The position numbers and the translations under genes were made by a program. Of a stretch of 64,000 bases of DNA, positions 50,074 to 62,778 are shown piece after piece. The notes under the pieces were generated by a model, which was not told the origin of the DNA, searched no databases, and saw only the letters and a list, made by a program, of their open reading frames with translations. The DNA comes from Mactra quadrangularis (taxonomy: Eukaryota > Mollusca > Bivalvia > Venerida > Mactridae): contig CM046303.1 of the NCBI GenBank assembly GCA_025267735.1, forward strand, positions 35,068,380-35,132,379, read 5' to 3'. How positions within the stretch are numbered: the stretch's first letter is position 1; every line of letters starts with the position of its first letter.

Positions 50074-50412
50074 CAGTATATGTTTAACTTGAAATATTTC
50101 AAGAGTTTAATTATTAGTTTTGGTCATACAGTACTGTAAGTATTTTGTTTATATTGAAAATGGCTCAGTTGACATTTTATTATAAGGTTCTTAGGCACTT
50201 GAAAAGAAAATGTCTGTAGATTTTACTATAATAAATATGATAGTTCTTCATTGGAATTATTCATTCTGATTGGAAATATGAAACTGACAAACTATATCAA
50301 ATAATTGACTTGAATTTTCAACTAAGTGCTAAGTGGGTCTGAAAGTAAGTGAGCTACTGTTTAGTCTGCTGATGTGTCAATGGCTTAAGATTGTTTGTGG
50401 TTGGTATTTTTA

Positions 50413-50682
50413 TACCCCTGCTTCGAAGAAGAGGGGGGTATACTGTTTTACCCTTGTATGGCGTGCGTGCGTCCGTCCGTCCGTCCGTTACAAAATTTCC
50501 GTCACAGTTTTCTCAGCAACTATACCATGCAGCAGCCTGAAACTTTGCATATTGCTTCATCCTATAGTCCCATGTGGTGTAAAGCGATTTCATGCTCCTT
50601 GCTCATCTACTTTCTGTTTGTCGCATATTTTTAGATTTTGGCGGGGGTATCACTAGTGAGCATTAGCTCACAGATTTACTTG
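50413..50682 (+). mobile_element. Helentron-like non-autonomous element, family A copy 4
   Basis: Nearly identical to the copies at 10811 and 21518, with the same GTGAGCATTAGCTCAC hairpin and ACTTG end and a T-run on each side (tttttatacccc, cttgtttta). Confidence 0.87.
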
Positions 50683-53600
50683 TTTTATAATGCTTTGAAA
50701 GTAAAATGTCTAAGCTAAACGATATAACCTAATTTTTGACAGTATGATGTTTTGATCAAAATTTAAATTGAAATATTGATTTGTTAAGGCTGAAGTTAAT
50801 TGAAATCCAATTATAATTCTTAAAATAGAAATTCTCCATATAATCAAGTAATACCATAGTAGTTCATTGTCAATCTAAACCCAGCACTTTTCTACTTCAA
50901 TAATTGTATGTCAATATTTGCATTGAAATTCTAAATATAGACTTTTTTTGTATAACAAATTTGTGAGTGACTTTTCATATTGTAGTTATTTTAATTAGTG
51001 AATGAGAGTATTTTTTATATATACTTATATTGTATATAATACGATGATTTAACAGTTTTCAATTTAGATAAAAAAGTAATCTTATGCCTATTGATAAATG
51101 AATTAGGAGTTTATAATGTTTTTATTTAAATATAAATATTGTTTAACACTTTAAAAGAAATCACTGATTTGATCATAAATTGAAATAAACCTTTTATGAC
51201 AAGTTGACCATAGGGCTGTGGTTATTGCCCTGCACCAAAAATAGGAAATTTCTTGTAAATTTTCCCGCAGCAGGAGATCATACATTGCCATAAAAGTTTG
51301 ACAATTATATAGGTTTTAACTGTACAGAGAAATTATAGGTTTTTTGTGGAAGGGTAAGAGATAACTCGAAAGCTGAACGGAACACAATTGTAATTCCCTA
51401 GTATTTTAGATGTTTTCATCTGAATTAATTACCAGCATCACTTTGTATGTTTGTTAATGAACATTTTGATGAAAGAGTTAGAGCATTTTGTATTTTACTA
51501 ATTTAGTGCAAATACTTTAATTTAAACAAAAACAATACTTTACATTAACCCTAACTGGTGTTATTTTTTATAATTATTTTGATGTCCTAATTGATTGACT
51601 GAAGAAACTTGTCTAGCAAAGCTGGTTAGGTGAGTTGGTTACTATAATTATCAAAATTAATTAGTTAAGAGATGGTTGTTGGCTGTTATTTCAATAAGTT
51701 TACTTCAACTTACTTCATAAAGTCATTGAAAGGCAAAAATGAAATACAGAGATATCATTGAAATGAAGCAAGATTACATTATATAAGAAATTATAATATT
51801 TGGTAATTAATATTTTTCTCAATGATTTTTTATGTACTAATTAGGTGTATTATCTAGACATGTCTGTGATAAGATTAGTTTTTTGTGACCTGCAAAAGAA
51901 AAAAAATGTTTTTAACGTTAGTTGTTCTTAATCAGGCATGATTGTTTATTGTCAGTTATACATATCAACAATTCAATCTTGTATACTGTACTGCAATGGC
52001 ATGTTCATTGTTAATCTAATTATATGGTAAAATTGTTTAAAGTAAATGAAGCATTATTGACTTGAAAAAAAAAAACTACAATATTTGTCTGACTTAGTTC
52101 GGTTAACCCATGTATGGTAATATGTCTTGTCAACTGGGTTAGGGTCACCCAGAAATGTTTTGATTCTTGATTTTAAATAATTAGGTTCATTCATTTTGTA
52201 ATATTTAGCTTTTGTATGATGTAAGGCATAACGTTTAAAAGTAAGGTATTTTACATGAAATTTTAAATAATGGAAGATTCTCTTACAAATTCTGCTTGTC
52301 TGCTTTTTGCAGGCTTAGTGCGAAATGGTTGTAACCCAATTTAAAAAAAGAGTAAGTTACAACTGTTTTGTGCTAAGCTACCTCTCCTCTTTTTGCTACC
52401 TTAATAAAACTCAATGAAAATTATGATGAACTAAATGCTGTGAAGGTAAAAAATATAACTTGAGAAACTAAGTAATCATTCCCTTAAATAATGGTAATAG
52501 TTTCATTCAAAATAAAATAAACCAAGTAACTTTAAATTTAACTCAATAAATATTGCTATTAATGATTACAAATTAATTAAATGTCAATATAATATAACAA
52601 GTGATGTATACTGGACATGTGAATGACATAACCATGTTTATAATATCGTCCTTGTCGTGTCAAAATCTTATAACTTCAATTTCAAAAAGTGAAGTTACGA
52701 GGATTTGACTAGACAGGAACGGTATAGAGGTAAGAAAGATTTGTTTTACTATAAAATGTGCCGAGTTTACATGACATAATCGAAATATTGAGCCAAAAAT
52801 ATAATTCTTGTATAATGAACTATGCCAATCAACATAAAATGTCAAAGATTACACAATAAAGAATAAAAAGTTACAATTTTATTTCCATTCTGGTCTATAT
52901 AAGACTATCCAGTTATACTGATTCACATTGTGTTTGTTGTAAAGAAACATTAGCAGTACTAAAGGTTAAATATTCTGACTTAAATTTAGAGAATGAAATA
53001 AATCAACTATACAAATTGAAATAAAATAACATATTGTCTATTGTTACTTGTTCCATGCTTGGGTACTATATAGTATATACATAAATGTGTCAGCTTGATC
53101 CATTTCTACCTCTTTCCTGCTTTCCTTGTTTTGACAATCTCTCAATGGGAATACTATTGTGTTTAAATGTTCCAAACCATTTCACTATCATTATGTTTTG
53201 TATCAGTTTTAATCATTTTGTATACTTGAATATAAATACACCAAATTTATCAACTTGAATTTTTCTAGTATATTTTATAATAAAAGGAAAATTTAGTTTT
53301 TCTGCTATATTTTACATTAAGAGAAAAATTAGTTATTTTTTGTTTAAGTGCAATGTCTGTACTTTATAATAGGTCTTACACTTTTCATGTTTTGCGAATG
53401 ATTCTTTCTTTCTTTCATACTTTGTAATATAACGCTGAATCATCTTTTTATACTAATCTTATCATTCTAAGTTTGAATTAAAAATTTCAAGCACTGGCAA
53501 TTGGTTTTTTATAAAGTTTATGATTTCATTAGAATTTAAGAAATCCTTATAGCTTTAAATTTAATTAAATCATAGATTCATACATTTTCATCTGTAAATT

Positions 53601-54062
53601 AGTAAGACCATTAAATATGTTCGTTATTTACAATATATTTCATAAAAATGTTATTATGGTTGTTATGTTCATGTCATGTCATTATTGTTATTAGATTAGA
53701 AAAATATATATTAAGTGAAAAGCTAAACCAATCAGCCGGCTGATAGGTGAATAAGCTTGTTGAGATCTCACTTATAATGAGTTCTTAATAAAACCCGGTG
53801 CTAATTGTTTACAGTAACGAGCCATTATTTTATGTATATTCTATGCAATGACATCTTTCTTTTAACAAGTGAACTATTGATTTTAATACTTGTAAGATAA
53901 AATACATATTTAATATTAATATACATTTGAGTTGATCTCTCTCAGTCATTTTTTACATTTGTTATACATAGCTTACATCATGATAAATTGTACAATATTT
54001 CTACATGTATATTATACATTGCCAAGATAAGGATGTTAATATACAACCATTTCTCATTTCAG

Positions 54063-54146
54063 CAACGTGAGCGTGTGGCTGCAGCTGTACATAGACAGGA
54101 GACTGTGGATTGCTTGAAGAAGTTCAATGCTCGTAGAAAACTTAAG
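54063..54146 (+). CDS. CaMKII: CaMKII exon, autoinhibitory segment with Thr286 site (84 nt)
   Basis: Reads QRERVAAA then [26 protein letters not shown] holds the Thr equivalent to vertebrate Thr286, whose autophosphorylation gives Ca2+-independent activity. The Met281-equivalent oxidation site next to HRQET is Val here, so the Met-oxidation switch of vertebrate CaMKII is not expected. [11 protein letters not shown] begins the calmodulin-binding helix; its second half (GAILTTML with the Thr305/306 sites) belongs to a later exon not found here. The acceptor is ctcatttcag and the donor gtaagt. It is phase 0 at both ends. Confidence 0.97.
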
Positions 54147-54205
54147 GTAAGTTATTAACCAGTCATTCGATAGAAGATAAAAGGTAGTAAGGTAGGTAAG
54201 AAATA

Positions 54206-54387
54206 CAGTCCAACTTGAGCTACCAGACACCTTGACAACAGACACCTGTGGACAACGGACACATCAATATGTTGAAGTTAGTATTGGCTTATGCCTGGGA
54301 AGCAATTTCTACATTATATGAGGCATGTCCATCAGAACCTGTCCATAGAGGACACCCGTCCCTGTCTATTGTTCACAGGTTAGACTG
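54206..54387. mobile_element. TA-flanked CAGT-ended MITE, 182 bp
   Basis: Ends CAGTCCAACTTGAGCTACCA and CAGTCTAACCTGTGAACAAT, with TA at 54204-54205 and 54388-54389. It has 'gacacctgtggacaacggac' inside. It is a short relative of 19529-20752 and starts 60 bp after the autoinhibitory exon. Confidence 0.85.
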
Positions 54388-54547
54388 TAAATGCTGAATA
54401 TTTTAGGACAATAGACAGTGAAGAAGTGATCTAATTGAAAAATAGTAAGTGGATTTGATTTATTCTTATCTCTTTGGTAGAGAAACTAAATTATTTTAAG
54501 TCTGAGAGTCTAATAGTTTTAATTATTTTGCTTCATAAAATTTGCAG

Positions 54548-54601
54548 GGTTCATGGTTTCCATGCTTAGCAAATTTATTTCCTACAGTTGATGAACTTAA
54601 T
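54548..54601 (+). CDS. possible in-frame 54-nt cassette exon (unproven)
   Basis: A T-rich tract ending tttgcag and a donor gtaaga bracket 54 nt that stay open in the CaMKII frame, phase 0 to phase 0, reading GSWFPCLANLFPTVDELN. If spliced in, it would insert 18 residues directly after ARRKLK, inside the calmodulin-binding helix. I know of no homologous CaMKII segment, so it may be a chance pseudo-exon. Confidence 0.2.
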
Positions 54602-54948
54602 GTAAGAGGCTATATTGTTTACTTTTTATACCTCACTAATAAATTCTAAGGGGCATTTAAACAAAGTATTTTAAATGATCTGTGATTCTCAAGATCTATG
54701 TTGATTTAAAGGTTTAAGATGTGAAATCAACTCTGCTTTACCCCTGGTTCATTTTCTTAGTTTTAAAGAAAAATAACTCTTGTTTGACTTATTGTTGGAT
54801 TTATTGGGTTATCTCCTTTGTTCTCTATTTAGAATTACAGTGCCATGTTTCTTTGTGCTTTCATCTGTTTTATGATAGTTGAAATATGTAAGGACTGTAA
54901 TGAAGTATAGTGTATGAAATGTAATATAAGTTAGCATAACTAGTCCAT

Positions 54949-54985
54949 TGGTCAGTGCACAACTAGTTTTAACTAAATGTAAATG
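54949..54985 (-). repeat. short dispersed ACTAGTTTTGC motif
   Basis: 'ggtcagtgcacaactagttt' then 'taactaaatgtaaatg', abutting the hAT-like element at 54992. Confidence 0.55.
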
Positions 54986-54991
54986 AAGAGG

Positions 54992-56004
54992 CAGGGCTCA
55001 AATTTAACAAAATATTAGACTTGCAAATTTTTGCGAGTTGATTTTATTTCAACTTGCAAAATGAAAAAAATCACTGGCATTCTTTTTTGCCAAATTTAAA
55101 TAGTAGCCTGGAACCCCATTGTATCGATCTACTTAATTGAAAACATCAAATTACAAAACAAAATAAACCATTTATCTTGTTATTTCTGCATTTCAATAGT
55201 CTTTAATGTCCATTTTATCCAGTTATATCAAAGTTTCTTCAATAAGTTTTAATTTCGGCAAAAACTTGTCAATATACACAAGGGGGGTTAGTCTGAGGGA
55301 AATATTATGTCACGCCATTGTATCGATGCATTGTGGGAAAACAGTTCATATTATGGAAGGCCAGAGTTGTTATAGTGCTTACAACTGTTGACATACTGAC
55401 AGAGTCCCTCTCTCTCAAAATATTATTAATCATTTAAAGGGAAACTGATTAAGACATCAGAGGTGGGTTTTATAGGATCTTACACAAGAAACTTTCAGAA
55501 ACATGCAGAAAAACGAGGACAAATGGAGAAATCATGCAAAAAATGCTACTATAGACATGTTTCCATCGTAAAATTCCATCAAAAGCCATGCAACAGTAAA
55601 TTTGACCTAGTTAACGGTGTAAACAATCGACAGGTGGCGTTGCAATCAAAATATCGCGAGATCAATAAATAGCACGATACAATGGATAGATCGATACAAT
55701 GGGGTTCGAGTATATGCGTAATTAATATTCATATATGCAATATAAGCAACATATTTAACTGTAGATAGAGCAAGGGCGTTATTATGGGATAGACAAAAAT
55801 ATCAATCATTTTTTAGGGTGAATTTTTAATTAATACTATCAATCTATCTGGCCATTTCAATGCTGTTTTGAGAATCTTTAGTTTAGACTGTAAAATTTTT
55901 TGTCGATTTCAACTCGCGAAAATTTGAGAGTTAAAATAAATGTTACTCGCAACTTTAAAATCTATTCGCATTTTGCGAGTATGCGAGCTTAAATTCTAGC
56001 CCTT
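54992..56004. mobile_element. hAT-like element, about 1.0 kb
   Basis: Starts CAGGGCTCAAATTTAAC and ends TTAAATTCTAGCCCTT. Flanks TGAAGAGG (54984-54991) and TGAAGAAG (56005-56012) match at 7 of 8, as for a hAT duplication. 'cttgcgagt' and 'ctcgcaa' motifs sit near both ends. No transposase. Confidence 0.75.
55112..55706. mobile_element. nested inverted-repeat element within the hAT-like element
   Basis: AACCCCATTGTATCGATCTA at the left is repeated inverted at the right (tagatcgatacaatggggtt). An extra internal 'ccattgtatcgatgc' is at about 55315. The target duplication is unclear. Confidence 0.65.
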
Positions 56005-57793
56005 TGAAGAAGCATCCTGAGTCGTTTTGATTTTATTTATAACTTAGGTAATTTGAAATTTACAATAATATAAGCATTCTACGCTGCTTTAAATAACTTA
56101 AAAAAGGCACATCCACATTCAAATAAGTGTACAAACATGTGATACTAACTTTTTAGTACAAGTATTTATATTCACATGTTGAACCAGTTTAGCCAGTTTT
56201 CTTGTTTCACTGACTTACTGCAGTGAATTGAGGCCTAACCAAATAATATTTGTTTAATGTTTTACAAAAAAGAAAGCCATACCAAGCAAGCAAATTATTT
56301 TCTTTTTTGAGTTTTTCAAAATTATAATGCATAAATTGACATATTTAAATGACTATTAAATGAAGCTTTAAAATGAAATTTTTAATGGTTTTTGAGACTA
56401 GTAGAGTGTCTTGTGGTAAAACAGGTTTATGTTTAATCAAATTTTATTTTAATTGTGCCGTGTTCATTCACTTAAATGCAAAATAAGTAACCCTTTATTT
56501 AGCAAAATGTTCATGTAAAATATATGACATTCTCTGCTAGTTTTAGTATAAGCATAGTTTTAGTGAAACATACATCCATGGGCATGTTTGTTGAATGAGT
56601 AATATGAATGGAATTAGTATTTTGGTGTATTTAGTTTTCTGTCTTTGATAGTATCATTGATGTATTTACAACATGTATTGTTTATAATTTTGTGATAATT
56701 GATACATTTTTGTGATTCCTATTTATAATGTGTTACATATTTTATGTAAACAAGTAAATGTCTTGAACTTTTGGTCATTTAGGATAACTTGAGAACAATA
56801 TTATATTTAAACAACATTTTATGTCATCCTAAACAAGCTACACCATTTGTTGTGGAAATTTAGACCTGATTATTGTGTTAGAATTAATTATCATAATAAT
56901 TGACTTACAGGATCTCAAATTAAGACTTGCTGAATCTCCCATCAATTTAAGTATTTTAAGATATGATGGTCATTTAATTAATGGGTGAAACAGAATTCTA
57001 ATTTTAGTTGTGGGAATGTTGATTCTCCAGAATTTTTTCTGGGCAACAAAAAATGAATTGTCAAGTGTGAAAGTTCTAAATGATGATATGTGTACATATG
57101 TTTTAGTGCTTATGACATGTCACAGTCTTAATTTGTCTTAAAGTTTGTATTTGTGAATAGTAAGACTTTAAAGAATACTTTATGATAACTCTGTTGTATG
57201 TACAATTTATAAGATTGTTTTTAAGAGCCAAGTTTTATTGTTCACCTTTAGAATTCATTTACTTTGAAATAGAAAAATATACATTGTTGAGTATACAAAA
57301 AAGAGATCATTGGTGTGACATGATCAGGACCAGATATTGTTCAGGGATATGACCAGAATGTGATTAGGGATATGGAAGCTTCTTGAAATCCTGAAGAAAA
57401 GTCATAGACCTTGAAATAGTATGTAGAGGCTGTATACAATCAAGGTAGTGTTAGAAAATGAAGACTGACTAAGACATGAAAGATTGACATGAAAATAGAA
57501 TACTAGATGAAAAAAAAAGGAACAGGAAGTGTTAGATGATTAGGAAGTGTTGAAAACCAGGTAGTACCAGACAGGGAATTGATAAGTCTGAGTGTCACAA
57601 AATAGAGCAGTTAATAAAAAGGAAAGTGGTTGAAAACCAGATTGTATCACTCAGAGAATGTGCAAGTGTAAGGATCAGGAAATATCTAATACCTACCTAA
57701 TCATAGATCAGCAGTTTATAAAAAAGAATGTCTGAAATTTGAAGTTAAGATTTTTGACTATTGTGGTATGGGGATGTCATGTTTATCATAGGT

Positions 57794-60094
57794 CAGCGTT
57801 CGACACTAACGGTGTCCCGGGATCCCGAGGACACCAAAAAATGGGAAGGGACTCCAAAACTGCCAAGCTGGGTGTTCCGTGGGGACACTCGATTTTCTGG
57901 GAAATTAAATGGTTAAACAGCAGTATGAAGTACTTATTCAGACACAAAAGTACATTTTGTAAGTAAAAAAAATTGATCCAGAGTACATCTAACTCGCTAA
58001 AAGTTATTACGGAGCGACGAATCGGGAAGATACGTATTGTAAGACGAAGAGGTCCGACGCAATCCGAATACAGAAGCGTCGTTATTGCGCGGCCCTATCT
58101 GCGTTCCACAGTCAACCCGTCAATAGCTTGTAAAATGTCGTTATAATGTTAATAAACATATGAGTAGCTCTAAAAAATTAAAAAAAGATACATAACACAT
58201 AAATATTGCAATAAATCATTATAAATTCAATAAAGATTATTGACCTAAGTTTCCACACGTATTCTCCCGCGATTGTAAGCAACATACACCATAGAGTCAA
58301 TTAGTCAAACTGATAATAAGGCGCAATTCAAATATCGAGGGGATAAACTTTAAATGTGAAGGAGCATAGCGATTAAAAATAAATTATTGATTGTTTTGTT
58401 ACTAATTGACCGTCCATTGTTAATCCAGATAAGAGTTGTGAAAATTGAGACCGCCCGCGGCGATTACATGCCAATTACATGTTAATTAAACTTAATTGTC
58501 GGTCACACGCTGGGAGATTAACTCGCTGACAAAAGTATTCAAAAGGATGTCATAAAATCGATAAAGGAGTCGCCAAGTTATGTTTTACATGCTTGATTAC
58601 GTTCGCATATGCATATACCATTAGTCAGAGAGTATATTGTCATTAGAAAGAAAAAAGAACATGTCAATTTATTTTAAGACGTTCGACGATATCGGGGATT
58701 TAGTTTAACCGCGCGTGCGCGAAAACAAGTTAAACAACATTAAATCGCGTTACTTGTAGCATCGTTTGTTAAATAAAGACGGAAACAAAAAGACAATAAG
58801 CATTTCAATCACGAAGGAAGTTTCATATGAAATAGCAATTTAGCGCGGGTCGCGAAAATATATGACAATACTTCTTATTGGTTAAAGCGATCACGTTACG
58901 TATAAAACAATATTATAATAAGCTTTTATAGAGATAAACTGTAACACTATTGTTCGTTTTCACGTTTATCAAAGAAAATTTTCGGAAAAAATCGTCTTCG
59001 TTAAAATGGGGAGAAGTGTTGTTGCCAATGTTGGTTAATCCTAGAATAATGCCCAATAATGAAAATCATGTCTATGAAATGTCCAAAGGTATTTCTTTTC
59101 AATCACAAGTCTAAGAAATAATTTAATGATAAAATAAACATAGATCAATGTAGATTATAATAATAGATCTAGAGTTGTTAAAAGATGTTATAAAAAACGT
59201 TTATGATGAGATGACTCCTAGTTGAAAACATGTCAGAGCAAAGAGAAAATATTTTGAAACAAAATTAGATTTGAGCAAGACATTAAGATGTTCATTTGCT
59301 GATACATGTAGTTTTTAATTGTCTATAGCAGCTAATCTTTTCATATATTTGACTGCTGTTTTACACTGCTAATAACAATCCACAGAAGCAATCCATTCCA
59401 GGGACAGACAGTGTAGACGCTAGAAAGGCTAATTTAATATGAACTCAGTGCAGCATAAGACACCTACTCTATTAATGACGGAAAACCACTTCTCCCAAGA
59501 ATCCCACCACTTCTCCCTATTTCAAGTCCAGGGAGACGTCACTTCTCCCTAAAATTTGGTTCTAGCTAGACCCCTGATTGTATAGGTCATATAACGGCGG
59601 TCAGCCCACATACTCGCCATTCATGGAAAGGCTAAATCTCTGGATTAAGCTGTTAACCAGTTACTAGGCGCATACTTAAGTCAGTGATTGACTACTGTCC
59701 TACATGATATAGAATCAGTGGTAGAAGGAGAATGGTTGTAGAAAGTATGCCCTGCCCAGGGATCGAACTCACGACCTCTCGATCAGTAGACTTGTGCGCT
59801 ACCGACTGAGCTAGTAGGACAGGCCTTTTCCTAAACATAGGATAGCAGGTGCTCGTGATGTCATGCTGCAACTGGTCTATACCCCTACAATTATGCAGTA
59901 TATCAAATATGAATATGTCTGTAATCATGAATAAATTATTTGACTGATAGAATGCCGAGTTCATTTTTTAAATCTGACAGTTCATACTTTTTGTTGATCC
60001 CGTTCAGGGATCCCAATTTTTCACAAGGGACACCTTGGATCAAAAGCAGGAGTCCCGTCAGGACACCTGGCTCAGAAGTTAGTGTCGACCACTG
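57794..60094. mobile_element. hAT-type transposon derivative, 2.3 kb
   Basis: The perfect 8-bp duplication TCATAGGT (57786-57793 and 60095-60102) brackets ends CAGCGTTCGACACTAAC and CAGTGGTCGACACTAAC. The interior at 58000-58900 is richer in CpG than the surroundings. An ATG context at about 59003 opens MGRSVVANVG and then stops. A SINE is inserted at 59590-59825. There is no intact transposase, so it is decayed or non-autonomous. Confidence 0.85.
59590..59825 (-). mobile_element. tRNA-derived SINE, second family, reverse
   Basis: The reverse complement starts GGCCTGTCCTACTAGCTCAG with TCGGTAGCGCAC (A-box) and GAGTTCGATCCCTGGGC (B-box), the best-preserved tRNA-like head in the window. The body has 'cctttccatgaatggcgagt'. 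It lies inside the hAT derivative. Confidence 0.85.
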
Positions 60095-61126
60095 TCATAG
60101 GTCATGGTATTTAAGATTTTTTGAAGACAAGTTGCTCAGTTTATACTTCTCCTTTGTTAGAATATGAAAACACAAGTTATAAACGTATGTACTGATTGGT
60201 TTATATCTTCAGTGTTCAGTTTGTTATCTCTCAGGGGACTTTTTCCATGATGATTTATTTGAGTAGTCACTAACTGTTCTTAGTTTCCTACCGATCATTT
60301 AGTGGTTATAATTCTGTCAAAACAACTGACAGGTCCATTTTGTGTTTTAACTTTCTATTGATTCTGACTACTTGCTTGTGTGGGTGGCTGCCTTCTTAAT
60401 ATGATTCATTCATTTTTTCAAAAGCAAAGATAGTTAAAATATTGCTTTGTCAACTTTGCAACTTACCCATTATGTGCATTTATAATGTTATTGTATTTAG
60501 TTTTGGAGTCTGGATCAACAGCATTGTGTTTTAGGAAATGTGTTCAATTGTGTTTTATAAAAATGTGTTATTTGTATGATTATGTGCAAGGTACATTGGT
60601 TTAATTTGTATTATCTGAACTTCTTCTTTTTGCATGTTATGTATTGGTTATATGGACCTTATTTGAGGATTGTTATATTTATTATATAAAAATGAAATGT
60701 TTGTAATTTTTTTTTTATTGCTGTAATATACAAAGTTTCCTGTATTGGTGATTAAGGAATATTCATTTTTGATACACTATATAAGTTTCCTTTACAAAGT
60801 CATATTGCTTCATAGCTTTTTATAGTCCTAATAAGTTGGTTTGTGTTAAATAACAAAGCTAGAACATTTTGTTTAAAATATGATTTTACTGAATTGATTG
60901 ATAGATGATACAGGGTTGAGAATTTTCAGCTATTCAGCTGATTTCAGATATTTTTCACTATTTTTGAGTTTATAAAATGTTGCAGACTAAGTCTGAACTG
61001 TTCAAAACTGGGGTTTTTTTTCAAGGGAGTGTAGAGGTTTTCATTTTTGTTTCAATGAATGTAATTCTCATCCCTGATGATAATATTGTTTGGCACTGTG
61101 AAAATGAATAAATCAGATATGATTGT

Positions 61127-61170
61127 GTATTACATGTAGTGTGATGGGTCAGTGCAACATTAGTTTAAAT
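61127..61170 (-). repeat. short dispersed ACTAGTTTTGC motif, diverged
   Basis: 'gatgggtcagtgcaacatta' then 'gtttaaa'; diverged copy, preceded by 'tacatgtag'. Confidence 0.4.
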
Positions 61171-61240
61171 CTTTTTAGGGCATTTGTTTGGGATATTTTG
61201 GGGCCAAATATGGGCCTCATTCAGCTATCAAAATCAATTT

Positions 61241-61252
61241 CCCCCCCCCCCC
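61241..61252. repeat. poly(C) tract
   Basis: Uninterrupted run of about 12 C. Confidence 0.9.
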
Positions 61253-61489
61253 CTATCTTGAATAAAAATTCTCCTCAAAATGTAAAAAAAAAATTTCATC
61301 ATTTCCTGATGAAGCCCCAAGGCGAAACATTGAAAATTAAATAGAGTTAAACATAATCATCGTGTTTGGTGATTTATTTAACATTATACCTCAAAATGTA
61401 AGAAATAAATGAAAATGATTCTCAAAACTATTTTTGTTATTAATATTACTTGTTCACAAACATTTTTGAGTACGGTGAAAAAAAGATAA

Positions 61490-62172
61490 TTTTTTACTTA
61501 GAAAACGTCAAAAATCAAGGTTAAAGTTTTGACAAATTTAAATAACTCCAATACCATTAAAGATATTCAACTCAAACTTGGAATACTTATTCATCATCAC
61601 TACCATCACCTTACTTGAAAGGCCCATAACCCTGGCTCCACTGTTTTAGGAGTTATGCCCCTTTTTATTAAAAAAATCCAAAATCAAGGGTAAAGTTTTT
61701 ACAAATTTTAATTAATGTCAAAGATATTCAACTCAAACTTGGAATACTTATTCCTCATCCCTACCATCACCTTACTATGAAGGCCCATAACCCTGGCTCT
61801 TCTGTTTTAGGAGTTTACCTCTTTTTTACTTAGGAAACATTCAAAATTAAGGGTAAAGTTTTTACAAATTTAAAAAAATTCAGTACTGTCAAAGATATTC
61901 AACTCAAACTTAGAATACTTAATAATCATCACTACCTCCACCTTACTATAAAGGCCCATAACCCTGGCTCCACTGTTTTAGGAGTTATACCCCTTTTTTA
62001 CTTAGAAAACATCCAAAACAAAGGTTAAAATTTTTACAAACTTCAATACTATCAAAGATTTTCAACTTCAACTTGGAATACTTATTCATCATTACTTTTT
62101 CCTTCTTACTATTAAAACCCATTCAATGATTAACTGAGAAAAGTTGAGCTTGCTGTCTCCTCTGACAGCTCT
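61490..62172 (+). mobile_element. Helentron-like non-autonomous element, family D relative
   Basis: About four units of 160-175 bp with 'agatattcaactcaaacttg' and 'aaggcccataaccctggctc'. The 3' end is gagcttGCTGTCTCCTCTGACAGC then tCTTTT, the same hairpin as at 33915 but without the final G. The 5' end is not defined. Confidence 0.65.
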
Positions 62173-62778
62173 TTTTTTTCTTAGTAATCTTTGTGATCAT
62201 ATTTATTCACTAAACATGCTTTCTTTGCTTTTGCCAGCCATGAATATTCATTTCATCTAATTTTATGTTTCCAATGGAATTATACTGCCCTGGCAGGTAC
62301 CCATTTACACCTAGGTGGAGTGAAGCAATGGTAGGTATCTTGCTAAAAAAAATTAGCATTGTCCCTTGTGGGTTCCTAACTTGTGACCTCATAATCCCGA
62401 AGTGCCTGCTCTACCACTGGACTACTGCTCCTACAAAGTCTTCTTCTTCATGTTATAAAATGTACAACAGTATAGTAATTCTTTTTACTCTCATTGTTTG
62501 TCTGACTTCCCTGTTGATGTTATTTCCATGTAAATTTGTATATAATGCTTGTTAAGCTTAAAGAGATTATGATTTGAGACAATTCCCAGAGAGAGATAAT
62601 ACACTTGTTTATTACTCTATTAGTATTGTTGGTCAATTATTGATTTATCTAATGAATACTTATCTTACTCATTGTTCGTTATGTTTTAAATAACTTCTAT
62701 GTTCAATGTCTATCAATTGGTTCTTTGTCTTAGAGTCTGTAACGAGTCTGCATTTATCAGAAAAGTGGATGTTTGTCA

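Larger units (their letters stand above)
35713..54062 (+). other. CaMKII intron, 18.3 kb
   Basis: Holds the foldback element at 39397-40263, the 33-bp minisatellite at 40631-41283, a CAGTCCCATA-ended repeat at 43613-43925, SINEs at 45623 and 48191, a MITE at 49851-50073 and a Helentron-like copy at 50413-50682. The remaining stretches, 35715-39390, 41290-43610, 43930-45620, 45900-48185, 48460-49845 and 50690-54060, are AT-rich and show nothing I can name. Confidence 0.7.

Noticed and set aside
50333..50656. Recurring short protein frame with RPSVRYKISV sequence (also near 10178, 10867 and 21573)
   Set aside because: It is the interior of the family A Helentron-like repeat, present in every copy, with no known protein family.
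56912..56989. Possible terminal exon after ttgacttacag, reading DLKLRLAESPINLS to a stop
   Set aside because: No link to CaMKII sequence and no other support; one acceptor-like site plus a 25-codon frame is expected by chance.
57739..57966. 75-codon frame spanning 57794
   Set aside because: It crosses the terminal repeat of the hAT-type element, so it cannot be an ancestral gene.
59750..59825. tRNA-like sequence with good A and B boxes
   Set aside because: It is the head of a SINE with the shared body sequence; the cloverleaf is not complete, so I did not call a tRNA gene.
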